From CAYRDK01 sp043819345 (lineage in GTDB: Bacteria > Omnitrophota > Gorgyraeia > Velamenicoccales > Velamenicoccaceae), in the NCBI GenBank assembly GCA_043819345.1, contig JBDREX010000008.1, forward strand, positions 1 through 64,000: a stretch of DNA of 64,000 nucleotides, read 5' to 3'. The notes beneath the pieces are model-generated. The model saw only the letters and a list, made by a program, of their open reading frames with translations, did not search any database and was not told the DNA's origin. The position numbers and the translations under genes are program-made. Shown here one piece after another: positions 41,165 to 49,845 of the stretch. Numbering within the stretch: the first letter of the stretch is position 1; each line of letters starts with the position of its first letter.

Positions 41165-42036
41165 AAGTGCTCGCTTTCCAAAAAGATTTTTAGATATAGT
41201 AATGTTTTTTGAAAAAAATTGATATGGGCCCGTTGAGAGAAGACATCATAGTTGTTTTTTGCGATGCTTGTTAAGATAGCCCCATACATTTCTTTCATGA
41301 GCTTGATAACAAAACGACAATTGTGTGTTGTGATCATTTTGATGCCTTGTTCTGATGACTGATAAAATTCTTTTGTTCGTTTTATCTGGAATTTTAAGAG
41401 TGATCTAAAGTGGTCATCTGTTTTTTCAAGGCAAATATGGTTTTCTGTGACATGGAATTTTTTCATTTCATCCTGAGGGAGATATATTCTGTTAAGAATG
41501 TAGTCTTCTCGGATGTCCCTTAAGATGTTGGTTAGCTGCATTGCGATGCCCAGTTCAACAGCATATTTTTGGGCCAGCGTATTGTTTGAACCGAGGATTT
41601 TTAACATGATAAGGCCGATAACTCCGGCGACTCGATAGCAGTAGAGGTACAGTTCATCAAAGTCTCTGTAACGGTTTTTTGTCAGGTCCATGGACATGCC
41701 ACAAAGCAAATCATCGAAATATTGTTTTGGGATTTTGTAAGAAAAGATCGTTTTTTTGAATGCTACAAGTAAGGGGTCCTTTAATGATGAGTTATGGTAG
41801 GCGGCTTCAATATTTTCTTTGACTTTGATGAGTTGTTTTTCTTTTGGGAGCAGGCCTTGTGTATCAACGCTATCATCGCTGATGCGGCAGATGGCATAAA
41901 TGGAATAAGCAGCAAGGCGTTTTTCAATGGGCAGGAATTTTGAAGCAAAATAGAATGTTTTGGCATATTGCCGTGTTATGGCTTTTGCTTTTTGAAATCC
42001 TTCTTTGAGAATTTTTTCGGTATTTTTTTGTTTCAT
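41161..42036 (-). CDS. crtB: Phytoene/squalene synthase family protein
   Basis: The 291-residue all-helical prenyl synthase has two Asp-rich, Mg-diphosphate-binding motifs: ICRISDDSVDT and NILRDIREDYILNRIYLP. Family enzymes join two prenyl diphosphates head to head; with GGPP the product is phytoene, with FPP dehydrosqualene or squalene. The neighbouring desaturase and lycopene cyclase genes favour phytoene. A TATAAT on the minus strand (42080-42075) probably belongs to its promoter, divergent from the cyclase genes. Gene overlaps ispH by 4 bp. Confidence 0.92.
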   Translation of the reverse strand: MKQKNTEKILKEGFQKAKAITRQYAKTFYFASKFLPIEKRLAAYSIYAICRISDDSVDTQGLLPKEKQLIKVKENIEAAYHNSSLKDPLLVAFKKTIFSYKIPKQYFDDLLCGMSMDLTKNRYRDFDELYLYCYRVAGVIGLIMLKILGSNNTLAQKYAVELGIAMQLTNILRDIREDYILNRIYLPQDEMKKFHVTENHICLEKTDDHFRSLLKFQIKRTKEFYQSSEQGIKMITTHNCRFVIKLMKEMYGAILTSIAKNNYDVFSQRAHINFFQKTLLYLKIFLESEHL

Positions 42037-42217
42037 GGTTTTAATAATGGGTTATTTGCCTTCGAGCATCAAAAATTATAGCATAAATGGGAAGCGGGAT
42101 AAAAGTGTTATTAAAAACAAAAGCCTGGAATGCATTATAGGCATTATTTGTTACCTTAGTGCTTGATAGGCATAAATAATATTTCCAATTTCCTTGGCTT
42201 GGGTATAAAATACGCTT

Positions 42218-42526
42218 ATGTCTAAATACATGGTCGTATTGATGTTATCTCTTAGCGTTCCTTTGGTGTGTAGTTTTTGGCCCCCATTAAAATTCTATTC
42301 TCATTTTAGGGCGCTTTTGTGTTCTATTTTTTCGGTGGCCCTCATTTACGGTGCCTGGGATGTGGTGGCTGTTTATCGCCATCATTGGTTTTTTAACCCG
42401 GATGGTATTTGGAGCTTTAAAATTATCAATCTTCCTGTTGAGGAGGTTTTATTTTTTATTGTTATTCCCTTTTGTTGTATTTTTACATGGGAAGCGGTTT
42501 TATTTATTATGAAAAAAAGGCATTGA
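42218..42526 (+). CDS. Lycopene cyclase domain protein, first subunit (CrtYc-like)
   Basis: The 102-residue protein has three membrane helices and the carotenoid-cyclase segment LPVEEVLFFIVIPFCCIFTW, whose P-x-E-E-x-x-F residues are conserved in CrtYc/CrtYd-type heterodimeric cyclases. DVVAVYRHHWFFNPDGIW and IINLPVEE are typical of this group. Two such small subunits together cyclise lycopene ends into beta- or epsilon-rings. TATAAAAT lies only 7 bp before the ATG, so the transcript may be nearly leaderless or begin further upstream. The partner subunit is 172 bp downstream. Confidence 0.88.
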   Translation: MSKYMVVLMLSLSVPLVCSFWPPLKFYSHFRALLCSIFSVALIYGAWDVVAVYRHHWFFNPDGIWSFKIINLPVEEVLFFIVIPFCCIFTWEAVLFIMKKRH

Positions 42527-42698
42527 TTGTGAAGTTGCTATGAGTTTACTATAAATCATAAAACGTTAACCTGGCTCCTGATATAATTGTGTTAAAGATC
42601 CTATTCGGGATTTTTAATAACGTCAGGAGTAAATTCGGCCTAATAACTTATGCTTGCCTGCTAGAATTTGTTTGCATCATAAGTTGTGGCCTCATTCA

Positions 42699-42998
42699 AT
42701 GAAAGAATATACCATACTGGCTGTGATTTGTGTTCTGGGGACCTTGTGGCTTGATAGGTTCAGCGGAATGAACGTTCTTAAGAGAAGAGAGTTTTATGTT
42801 TTTTTCGCTATTATTATTTTTTTTAAGTTATTGGTAAATGGTTATTTGACAGGGGCTCACATTGTGTTGTACAACCCCCGATATTATCTTGGAGTAAGAA
42901 TTGGCAGTATTCCTATTGAGGATTTTTTGTTTGGATTTGGCATGGTGGTTATGACGATTATTTTTTGGGAATATTGTAAGAGCCGGGAGAGGACATGA
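42699..42998 (+). CDS. Lycopene cyclase domain protein, second subunit (CrtYd-like)
   Basis: The likely start is ATG 42699, giving 99 residues; an earlier in-frame start at 42654 has no ribosome site. Three membrane helices and SIPIEDFLFGFGMVVMTIIFW match the cyclase motif of the first subunit, and NPRYYLGVRIG is family-typical. It should form a heterodimer with the protein at 42218-42526. The stop overlaps the next gene (TPR protein) as ATGA. The 170-bp gap between the two subunits holds no gene or terminator that I can see. Confidence 0.87.
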   Translation: MKEYTILAVICVLGTLWLDRFSGMNVLKRREFYVFFAIIIFFKLLVNGYLTGAHIVLYNPRYYLGVRIGSIPIEDFLFGFGMVVMTIIFWEYCKSRERT

Positions 42999-43897
42999 TA
43001 AGAAAGATGAGGCTTGTTTGTCTGTTTCTATTTTTTTTCTTTGTCTGGGTTTTTTGCGCTTATGCCTTGGATTGGCGCCAGCTTCATGATAAGGCCGATC
43101 AGATGACATTATCTGAAGCTCAGGACGCGCTCAATAGGGCTCCTGATTCTCTGGATGAGATGTATACATTAGCACTCGTCTATTTGAATCATTATGATGT
43201 TTTACAGGCCAAGCAGATGTTTGAACAAATGCGCAAGGCCGATCCTGATAGCCTTGAGGCTCAATGGGGCATCGCGGAAGTTTTGCGTCGCGAACATAAA
43301 ATTAAAGAGGGCAGGCCTATTTTGGAGAAGGTTATTCAAAAAGATCCTTCCTATGCCCCAGCTTATGTTACGTTGGGGTACATGTCATTTGAAACAAAAG
43401 AGTACTATGAGTCTATTCGTCTTGCCAAGAAGGTTCTTAAGATGGGTCAAAAGAACGTGGATTTGGCAAATTATGTGCGCGCCTATCTGATTATTGGTGG
43501 GGCAAACGGTATGATTGCTGACCAGGGATGGGTTTTTTCTAAGCTTTTTCGCGGAACAAAGGTTTTGCCTTATTTAAGGAAAGCCCAAAGATTACAGCCT
43601 GATTCTGCCGGCGTGCTTTTTGGATTGGGTAGTTTTTATCTTTTGGCGCCTCGTTTTGCCGGCGGTAATAAGAAGAAGGCGCTTGAGTATCTCCATAAGG
43701 CCATCGAAGTTGATCCGCATTTTGTTGATGCTTATGCCAGGTTGGCTCAGGCTTATAAAATTGAAGGTGACGATAAGAAGGCCAGAGAGTTTTTGGCCAA
43801 GGCTTTGAAAATTGATGGGCAGAATGAATTGGCTTTAACTATTCAGCAGAATTATGACACGTTACAAGAAGAAGATAATTTAAAGCGTAAAAGATAG
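42995..43897 (+). CDS. Exported TPR-repeat protein
   Basis: The 300-residue protein has a signal peptide (hydrophobic FLFFFFVWVFCAYA) and about six TPR units, e.g. DEMYTLALVYLNHYDVLQAK, AQWGIAEVLRREHKIKEGR, APAYVTLGYMSFETKEYYE and FVDAYARLAQAYKIEGDDKKA. TPR proteins act as protein-binding scaffolds. A Gly-rich segment near residue 165-180 and the LAPRFAGGNKKKALEYL linker (a motif seen in TRAP-T-associated TPR proteins) are notable. Overlap with the cyclase gene suggests co-expression, but a link to carotenoids is not proven. Confidence 0.87.
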   Translation: MIRKMRLVCLFLFFFFVWVFCAYALDWRQLHDKADQMTLSEAQDALNRAPDSLDEMYTLALVYLNHYDVLQAKQMFEQMRKADPDSLEAQWGIAEVLRREHKIKEGRPILEKVIQKDPSYAPAYVTLGYMSFETKEYYESIRLAKKVLKMGQKNVDLANYVRAYLIIGGANGMIADQGWVFSKLFRGTKVLPYLRKAQRLQPDSAGVLFGLGSFYLLAPRFAGGNKKKALEYLHKAIEVDPHFVDAYARLAQAYKIEGDDKKAREFLAKALKIDGQNELALTIQQNYDTLQEEDNLKRKR

Positions 43898-43982
43898 GAT
43901 GAGAGTGGTTTTTTTGAAGAAGTTGACAGTTCTGAGAAAATCTGCTATAAATGCATTCGCAAAATGAGATAAGTGACACATT

Positions 43983-44103
43983 GTGACAAGGGAGGCCGTA
44001 GGGCGGCCTGAGAGTCTTGAGCGTTAAGCAGGAGACCTTGATCTTGCGCTTAAAATCAGCGGCAAGGGAGACCTGATCTGGGTAATGCCAGCGGAGGGAT
44101 GTT
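43983..44103 (+). ncRNA. TPP riboswitch
   Basis: The thiamine-pyrophosphate aptamer is clear: GGAGGCC...GGCCTGAGAG (the CUGAGA box) at 43991-44014 and ACCTGATCTGGGTAATGCCA at 44071-44090, followed by GCGGAGGGATG. Between them is a lengthened P3 arm (44015-44070). A terminator hairpin at 44115-44147 follows, then thi4. TPP binding would therefore end transcription before the thiazole synthase gene. Confidence 0.95.
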
Positions 44104-44114
44104 TTTGTAGATTT

Positions 44115-44147
44115 AAACCCTGTTGCTTAGGCAATAGGGTTTTTTTG
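44115..44147 (+). terminator. Riboswitch-controlled terminator
   Basis: AAACCCTGTTGC (44115-44126) pairs with GCAATAGGGTTT (44131-44142), loop TTAG, followed by T7. This is the expression platform of the TPP riboswitch. Confidence 0.88.
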
Positions 44148-44309
44148 TGGCCTATTATTTGTGGAAAGAGCAGAAAACTTTAGGTATTGTTAGTTAAACT
44201 AAACCAATATAATTTATTGGATGTCGGTTATTAGGTTTTTCTTGTGATTCTGCCTGTCTGCTGACAGGTAGATGTCATGTGACCTTGTGACTTTTAAGAG
44301 GAGGCAGTT

Positions 44310-45128
44310 ATGGAAAAGTTTTATCCGGTAAGCGAGGCGAGGATTACGCGTGCTATTATTAGTGAATTTACAAGCTGGCTTCACGATTATGTCGTTTCTG
44401 ATGTTATTATCGTTGGCGGCGGACCGAGTGGGCTCATGGCAGCTTATGATCTGGCGAATAAAGGCGTTAAGACTCTTGTTATTGAAAGCAATAATTATTT
44501 AGGCGGGGGTTTCTGGGTTGGTGGTTATTTTATGAATACGCTGACTTTTCGGGCACCGTCTGAAAAAATTTTAGAGGAACTGAACATTACTTTTAAAAAG
44601 GTTGATGAAGGGCTTTTTGTGTCAGATGGGCCCGGAACATGTGCAAAACTAATAGCTGCTGCCAGCGATGCAGGCGCTAAAATACTTAATGTAACAAGAT
44701 TTGATGATGTTGTTTTCAGAAATGGGAATGTTGAGGGCGTCGTTATCAATTGGTCGCCGATCGTGTCTATGCCGCGCGCTATTGCTTGTCTTGATCCGAT
44801 ATCGCTTGAATCACAAGTTGTGATTGATGCTACTGGCCATGATGCGCATGTTTGTAAAGCATTAGCGCACAGGGGCCTGCTTGAACTATCTAATTTTGGG
44901 CCTATGGATGTGCAATCCTCTGAGGACGCGGTGGTTGAAAAGACTCAAGAGGTGTTTCCCGGTCTTCTCGTGTGCGGGATGAGCGTTTCGACACTTTTTG
45001 GCATTGCGCGTATGGGGCCGACGTTCGGGTCTATGCTTGTTTCAGGGCGTAAAGTAGCTCAGGAGTCTTTAAAGGTTCTTAAGCGCAAAAAGGACAAAGA
45101 TGTTTCTTTAGATGCGGTAACCGCGTAA
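44310..45128 (+). CDS. thi4: Thi4-family thiamine thiazole synthase
   Basis: The 272-residue protein is a Thi4-type flavin/NAD-binding enzyme: VIIVGGGPSGLMAAYDLANK (GxGxxG), VIESNNYLGGGFWVGGYFMN, FVSDGPGTCAKLI and VIDATGHDAHVCKAL. Thi4 makes the ADP-thiazole precursor of thiamine from NAD and glycine. Yeast Thi4 donates sulfur from its own Cys and works once, while archaeal and many bacterial forms use free sulfide and are catalytic. A Cys lies in HDAHVCKAL, but whether it aligns with the yeast suicide Cys needs an alignment. The TPP riboswitch upstream confirms the thiamine role. GAGGAGG precedes the ATG. Confidence 0.93.
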   Translation: MEKFYPVSEARITRAIISEFTSWLHDYVVSDVIIVGGGPSGLMAAYDLANKGVKTLVIESNNYLGGGFWVGGYFMNTLTFRAPSEKILEELNITFKKVDEGLFVSDGPGTCAKLIAAASDAGAKILNVTRFDDVVFRNGNVEGVVINWSPIVSMPRAIACLDPISLESQVVIDATGHDAHVCKALAHRGLLELSNFGPMDVQSSEDAVVEKTQEVFPGLLVCGMSVSTLFGIARMGPTFGSMLVSGRKVAQESLKVLKRKKDKDVSLDAVTA

Positions 45129-45217
45129 AAAGGGATACTTTTTTATTTGGTGATGGCAGGGCATGTGCGGATTTTTTATTTGACAAATTAGTTCCTTAGG
45201 CATAGTCTGAGAACGAT

Positions 45218-46165
45218 ATGTTAAAAAAAGTTTTTAAAAAAATAATGCGTGTGGATTGTGGCCATCACCATGCGCACATGAGTGCTCAGTTATATTCCAG
45301 AGAGGTTAAGAAAACCTTATGGCGGGTTTTATTTCTTAATTGGTTTGTTGCTTTTGCAAAATTGGCTTTAGGGTATTGTATTAAGAGCACAAGCTTGTTA
45401 GCTGATGGGTATCATTCTTTGGCGGATGGTGCTTCAAATATTATTGGTTTGCTGGGGATGAGAATTGCTTCTCAGCCAAAAGACAAAGACCATCCTTATG
45501 GCCACAAGAAGTACGAGACATTTACCTCTATTTTTATCGCATTCCTTTTGTTTTTTGTCTGCTTTCATATCCTGCATGATAGTTTAGAACGCTTGAAAAC
45601 AAGTCAGGCACCACACGTTACTGTTTTTAGTTTTGTTGTTCTGGGCGTTACGATGCTCATTAATATTATCGTGATGGTTTACGAATACCGTAGAGGAAAA
45701 CGGCTTAAAAGTGATATCTTAATTGCCGATTCCATGCACACACGCGCTGATATTATGACATCTTTGTCTGTTATCTTCGCTCTTATTGGTGTCATTTTAG
45801 GTTATCCTTTTCTTGATGCGATTGTTGCGCTGGCCATTACATGTTTTATCGGGTTTTCCGCTGTTAGCATATTAAAGAGTACTTCTAAGGTTCTTTGTGA
45901 TACGGCTGTTATTGACCCTCGTCAGATTGAGGCTTTTGTTTTAGAGGTACCCGGAGTTAAAAAATGCCATAAAATAAGAACGCGTGGACGAAGGGATGAT
46001 GTTTATATTGACCTGCATGTCTTGATGGATGACAAGATGTTGCTTGTTGATGCGCATGAAGTAAGTTTCCAGATTGAAAAGCTGATCAAGAAAACTTTTT
46101 CAGGTGTGGCAGATGTGATTGTTCACATTGAGCCCCTCAGTAGCGATGGCCGGCATGAAGAATAA
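45218..46165 (+). CDS. Cation diffusion facilitator (CDF) metal transporter
   Basis: The 315-residue protein has six membrane helices and the CDF metal site in helices II and V: LLADGYHSLADGASN (the HxxxD type) and ADSMHTRADIMTSLSV. A cytoplasmic C-terminal domain follows (VKKCHKIRTRGRRDDVYIDLHV), which dimerises in this family. The N-terminus has a His-rich segment, CGHHHAHMS, that may gather metal. It exchanges Zn2+, Fe2+, Co2+ or Mn2+ for protons; the metal cannot be set from sequence. The gene stands alone, with about 90 bp after thi4. Confidence 0.93.
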   Translation: MLKKVFKKIMRVDCGHHHAHMSAQLYSREVKKTLWRVLFLNWFVAFAKLALGYCIKSTSLLADGYHSLADGASNIIGLLGMRIASQPKDKDHPYGHKKYETFTSIFIAFLLFFVCFHILHDSLERLKTSQAPHVTVFSFVVLGVTMLINIIVMVYEYRRGKRLKSDILIADSMHTRADIMTSLSVIFALIGVILGYPFLDAIVALAITCFIGFSAVSILKSTSKVLCDTAVIDPRQIEAFVLEVPGVKKCHKIRTRGRRDDVYIDLHVLMDDKMLLVDAHEVSFQIEKLIKKTFSGVADVIVHIEPLSSDGRHEE

Positions 46166-46395
46166 CCGATGATGAGATGATGTAGGAAGTGATCGTTTTG
46201 TTTGAAGTGGCTAGAGCTTGCAATTCCGAGCTAAAAAAGGTACCATATTTTGTTATGTCTTTTTCGGCTTTTAAAAAACCAGGTATTCAGTTTGCTTGAG
46301 TACGCCTGGGAGTTGGTTACCGGGGTTTTATTTTTGTTAAGATGAGCATACTGTTGTAGTATGTCTCAAATGGCCTAATCTCCTTACATATTATA

Positions 46396-48705
46396 ATGAT
46401 GCAAAGTAAAAAATATCGCTATAAAGAAGTTATAAAAGCTTTTTTTCTTTCCTTTAAACGCCTTTCGTTGTATTCGGCTAATCATCCTCTTTCCAAAGAT
46501 ATTTTAAAGAATCTGTTTAAAATTTTTGAAGAACTTCTTAAAGATCAGGAAGAGGTTTTGATTGTTTCTGGTGCCAATACGGGAGAGATGATTATTAGCC
46601 AGGAACGTTTGGGCGCGGATGTTTTAGGGGCCTCTGAGATATATGAGCGTTTTAAGGCATTTAAATTGGACGGTGTTGCTGTGTTAAGAGGCTTAACATA
46701 CGAAGAACTTGTTGATTTTGTAACAGCTATGGCGAAAGCATCTTCTATGGATGGGGGCAAGGTTGTTGACTTACCTCTTTTGTTGCAAGAAGGCAGCGAT
46801 CACATAAAGATCAGAAAAGTTCGTTATGAAAAAGTTGAAGAGGATGAAAAGATTGTTTCAAAAGGATCGGTTGTTGGCTCAGGTGGTGATGGCACGGGAG
46901 GTTTTTCAGGAGGTTTTGGTTTGCCATCTGCTGCTGCCGGCCGGGATGATTTCGCGGCTATTAAGAATTTTTTGACAGGGAAAACGACTGAAGCGGCCAA
47001 AGATGCCGGTTTTATTTTTGGAGAGTTAGACCATAATGTTTCTAAAGTGACTCAGGTGATTATTGAAAGTATCAAAGAGTCTGGTGATTTTGAGTCTGTT
47101 ATCCGTAAATTCGTTCATTGGTTGTCTAGAAATATCGCGCCAATTGTTGTTGAAAAAAAGAAAGACCCTTCCAAATTTATTCAGAGTATTTTTGATTCAT
47201 TTAAAAAAGAAGGTGTTGTGGCGGATTCTGTCCGTAGCGATAAGGTGATAGAAGAGTGTTCGGATGAAATTAAGATGGCCATGATCGAAGAAGCTTTTGT
47301 TTCTCAAAAACATGGAACGAAAAAGGCTACAACGACAGCCCTGAAGATTCTAAGTGATGAAAAAGATCAGATGAGGATTTTGCCTCAACTTGAGAATCGT
47401 TTTGTGAATCGCGGTATTGAGTCGGAAGAGGCCCAGCAGTTTGTGGAGCATGTTAAAGTTGAGTTGGCAAAAGATGAAGAGGTTGTTATTTCTAAAAAAA
47501 AGCTTCAGAAATTAACACAGCTTGCCGAAAGGTTTGAAGATGAGCTTGGGAAGCGTGTTAAGGATGCGACTTGCGAACTACGTGTTCAGAATCAGCGGCT
47601 CGCCGTGGAAAAAGAAAGATCCGAGGGGATTATGCATCATTTGGCGCAGGGGCTTGTTGTTGTGGATAAGAATGGCAAGATTGTCATGATGAATCCGGCG
47701 GCTCAGAAGCTTCTTGATGCTCAGGTAAAAGAGACGGTTGGCAAGAGTCTGGCTGAAAGCTTGAAAAAAGAACATCTTATGGCGATGGCCAAAGGTTATG
47801 GGGAAGAGGTAAGCAATGGGCCCATTACCAAAGAGATTGAATTGGCGAGCAAGGATGAAATGGCTAAAAAAGTCTTAAGGGCAAGCAGCGCTGTGGTTGA
47901 AGATGAGAATGGAAAGACCGTAGGCATGGTTTCTGTTTTAAGTGACGTCACGCATGAGAAAGAAGTTGAAGAGATGAAGTCTCATTTTGTTTCTCTGGTA
48001 ACGCATGAATTGCGCACGCCTGTTGTGACGATCCAAAAATCTCTGGAACTTGTCTTAGGCGGGACGACAGGAGCGATCAATGAAGATCAGAAAAAATTTT
48101 TATCAGTTTCTCAGATGAATCTCATGCGGCTTAATAATCTGATTAACGACCTGTTGGATATGTCAAAGTTAGAAGCTGGAAAATTTTTACTCAGGCCTTT
48201 GGAATTTGATATGAGAGATATGATCTCGGATGTTAAGACGTCCTTAATGGGATGGGCCAATGATAAAAAAATCATTATTCATCTGGAATTGGGAGAAGCA
48301 GCCATAAAGGTCTATGCGGATCGTGACAGGCTTTCTCAGGTTTTGATAAATTTGGTCAGCAATGCTTTAAAATTTACACCTTCCGAGGGAGAGATTTTTA
48401 TCAGTTTAAAGGCATATGAGAAGATGGATCATGTTTGTCAAGAGCCTTGTGTGGAGGTTGCTGTTGTTGATAGCGGCATAGGGATTGAGCCCAAAGATTT
48501 TAAGCGTATTTTTAATAAATTTGAACAAGTGAGCCTTGTTGGCCCGTCAACAGGCGCAGGTGGGACAGGTTTGGGATTACCTATTGCTAAGGAAATTGTT
48601 TGTTTGCACGGAGGTAATATTTGGGTTGAAAGCCAGAAAGATAAAGGGAGCCGGTTTATTTTTGTTATTCCCAAAAAATATAAGGACACAACGAAAAAGG
48701 GCTAA
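46396..48705 (+). CDS. Soluble sensor histidine kinase with PAS domain
   Basis: The 769-residue protein has no membrane helix. Residues ~1-130 and 200-390 are helical sequence of unknown function, with a Gly-rich linker near 155-175. A PAS domain spans ~410-525 (LAQGLVVVDKNGKIVMMNPA), then the dimerisation/phosphoacceptor HisKA (SLVTHELRTPVVTIQKSLE, His near 537) and a HATPase with N box INLVSNALKFTPSEG, G1 VDSGIGI and G2 GTGLGLPIAKE. It would autophosphorylate on His and signal to the response regulator encoded 2 bp downstream. Confidence 0.93.
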   Translation: MMQSKKYRYKEVIKAFFLSFKRLSLYSANHPLSKDILKNLFKIFEELLKDQEEVLIVSGANTGEMIISQERLGADVLGASEIYERFKAFKLDGVAVLRGLTYEELVDFVTAMAKASSMDGGKVVDLPLLLQEGSDHIKIRKVRYEKVEEDEKIVSKGSVVGSGGDGTGGFSGGFGLPSAAAGRDDFAAIKNFLTGKTTEAAKDAGFIFGELDHNVSKVTQVIIESIKESGDFESVIRKFVHWLSRNIAPIVVEKKKDPSKFIQSIFDSFKKEGVVADSVRSDKVIEECSDEIKMAMIEEAFVSQKHGTKKATTTALKILSDEKDQMRILPQLENRFVNRGIESEEAQQFVEHVKVELAKDEEVVISKKKLQKLTQLAERFEDELGKRVKDATCELRVQNQRLAVEKERSEGIMHHLAQGLVVVDKNGKIVMMNPAAQKLLDAQVKETVGKSLAESLKKEHLMAMAKGYGEEVSNGPITKEIELASKDEMAKKVLRASSAVVEDENGKTVGMVSVLSDVTHEKEVEEMKSHFVSLVTHELRTPVVTIQKSLELVLGGTTGAINEDQKKFLSVSQMNLMRLNNLINDLLDMSKLEAGKFLLRPLEFDMRDMISDVKTSLMGWANDKKIIIHLELGEAAIKVYADRDRLSQVLINLVSNALKFTPSEGEIFISLKAYEKMDHVCQEPCVEVAVVDSGIGIEPKDFKRIFNKFEQVSLVGPSTGAGGTGLGLPIAKEIVCLHGGNIWVESQKDKGSRFIFVIPKKYKDTTKKG

Positions 48706-48707
48706 AA

Positions 48708-49112
48708 ATGTTTTTTTTCAAGCGAAAACAAAAATCTGATTTTCATATTTTGATTATTGATGATGACAAAGATTTTTTGTCTTCCATGGCTGTCTGGTTT
48801 AAGTCTCAGGAGTATAGTGTTGAGGCTGTTGCTAGTGGCGAAGAAGCCTTAAAAATTTTAAAAAAGGCAAAGCCCAATATTATTTTCTTAGATTTTTTTA
48901 TGCCGGGCATGGATGGCTTGGAGACACTGAAGAATATTAGGAGAATGAAGATAAAAGTTCCGGTTGTCATGTTATCGAAAGATACTCCTGAAGATATTTG
49001 CCTTGCAGCATATGCTTTAGGCATAAATGCTATTTTGGACAAAACTTTGGATTTTTATAACGCGCAACATTTGATTAACTCTCTGGCACGCGTTGTTTCT
49101 CGTCCAAGGTAA
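48708..49112 (+). CDS. Single-domain response regulator
   Basis: The 134-residue protein is a CheY-like receiver alone: the acidic pair in ILIIDDDKDFL, phospho-acceptor Asp in NIIFLDFFMPGMDG, the Ser in VVMLSKD and the Lys in AILDKTL. The N-terminus has a short basic extension (MFFFKRKQK). There is no output domain, so it would act by protein contact. It follows the kinase gene by 2 bp and is its likely partner. Confidence 0.93.
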   Translation: MFFFKRKQKSDFHILIIDDDKDFLSSMAVWFKSQEYSVEAVASGEEALKILKKAKPNIIFLDFFMPGMDGLETLKNIRRMKIKVPVVMLSKDTPEDICLAAYALGINAILDKTLDFYNAQHLINSLARVVSRPR

Positions 49113-49134
49113 TTGCCTATAATAACAAAAACGG

Positions 49135-49635
49135 ATGCAAAACGGAGAGAATTTGAGATTTCTGTCAATTTTTCGAAATAAAATTATTTTAGGCAGTATT
49201 ATCGCGTTAGGCTTGTTTTTTGCCATTTATTCTGCCATTAGTTATTTTCCTTTTGAACAGGTGTGTTTTAGTGATACATGCCTGCATGTTGAATTAGCCT
49301 CAACGCCGCAAGAGCGTTCACAGGGACTGATGTTTCGTCATTTTTTGCCACAGGATCGAGGAATGTTGTTTATTTTCGAGGAAGATGATTATTGGGCCTT
49401 TTGGATGAAGAACACGTATGTACCTTTAGATATGATTTGGCTTGATGCTAACAGACAGGTTGTGCATATTATCAGGAATGCTCTTCCAGCTAAAGGTGAC
49501 ATTGCCGTGCATTATGTTTCAGCTATCCCCGCAAGGTATGTTGTAGAGGCGGCTGCTGGATTCTGCGAAAAAAATAATATCAAATTAGGCCAACAGGCGA
49601 AATTTAAGTGGATTTTTTTGCCTAAAAAGATATAA
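49135..49635 (+). CDS. DUF192 family exported protein
   Basis: The 166-residue protein has an N-terminal membrane helix (IILGSIIALGLFFAIYSA) and the DUF192 signature: VELASTPQERSQGLMFR, MLFIFEEDDYWAFWMKNTYVPLDMIWLD and VVEAAAGFCEKNNIKLGQ. DUF192 proteins are small extracytoplasmic beta proteins of unknown function. The ATG at 49135 lacks a ribosome site, while an in-frame TTG at 49153 is preceded by GGAGAG; either may be used. Confidence 0.87.
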   Translation: MQNGENLRFLSIFRNKIILGSIIALGLFFAIYSAISYFPFEQVCFSDTCLHVELASTPQERSQGLMFRHFLPQDRGMLFIFEEDDYWAFWMKNTYVPLDMIWLDANRQVVHIIRNALPAKGDIAVHYVSAIPARYVVEAAAGFCEKNNIKLGQQAKFKWIFLPKKI

Positions 49636-49637
49636 TT

Positions 49638-49806
49638 GGTCAATCGGGAATTTTTTCCCGATTGACCATCCTGAAGCCCAGAGGGCTGAAGGATCTCTGA
49701 TGCGGGAATTTTTTCCCGATTGACCATTTCTTCGTTTCGCTTAGGACAGGCTCGTAAGCCCGTTTGTGCGGGCAGGAGTTTTCTGAGGAAATTTTTTCCG
49801 ATCGGC
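49638..49806. repeat. Patch of related palindromic repeats
   Basis: Unit 1 (49638-49667) is a 30-bp perfect inverted repeat, GGTCAATCGGGAA-TTTT-TTCCCGATTGACC. The 24-bp string GGGAATTTTTTCCCGAT plus TGACCAT occurs exactly at 49646-49669 and 49704-49727. A decayed third copy lies at 49787-49806. The first may act as the terminator of the DUF192 gene. The region also has CGTAAGCCCGTTTGTGCGGGC, a small hairpin. I see no gene. Confidence 0.85.
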
Positions 49807-49845
49807 CTTTAAATCAAAAATAGTACAACACAGAAGAGCGTATAA

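Noticed and set aside
46166..46395. Structured RNA between the CDF transporter and the kinase
   Set aside because: Only weak, imperfect pairings (CCAGG with CCTGG near 46280-46310) were seen; not enough to call.
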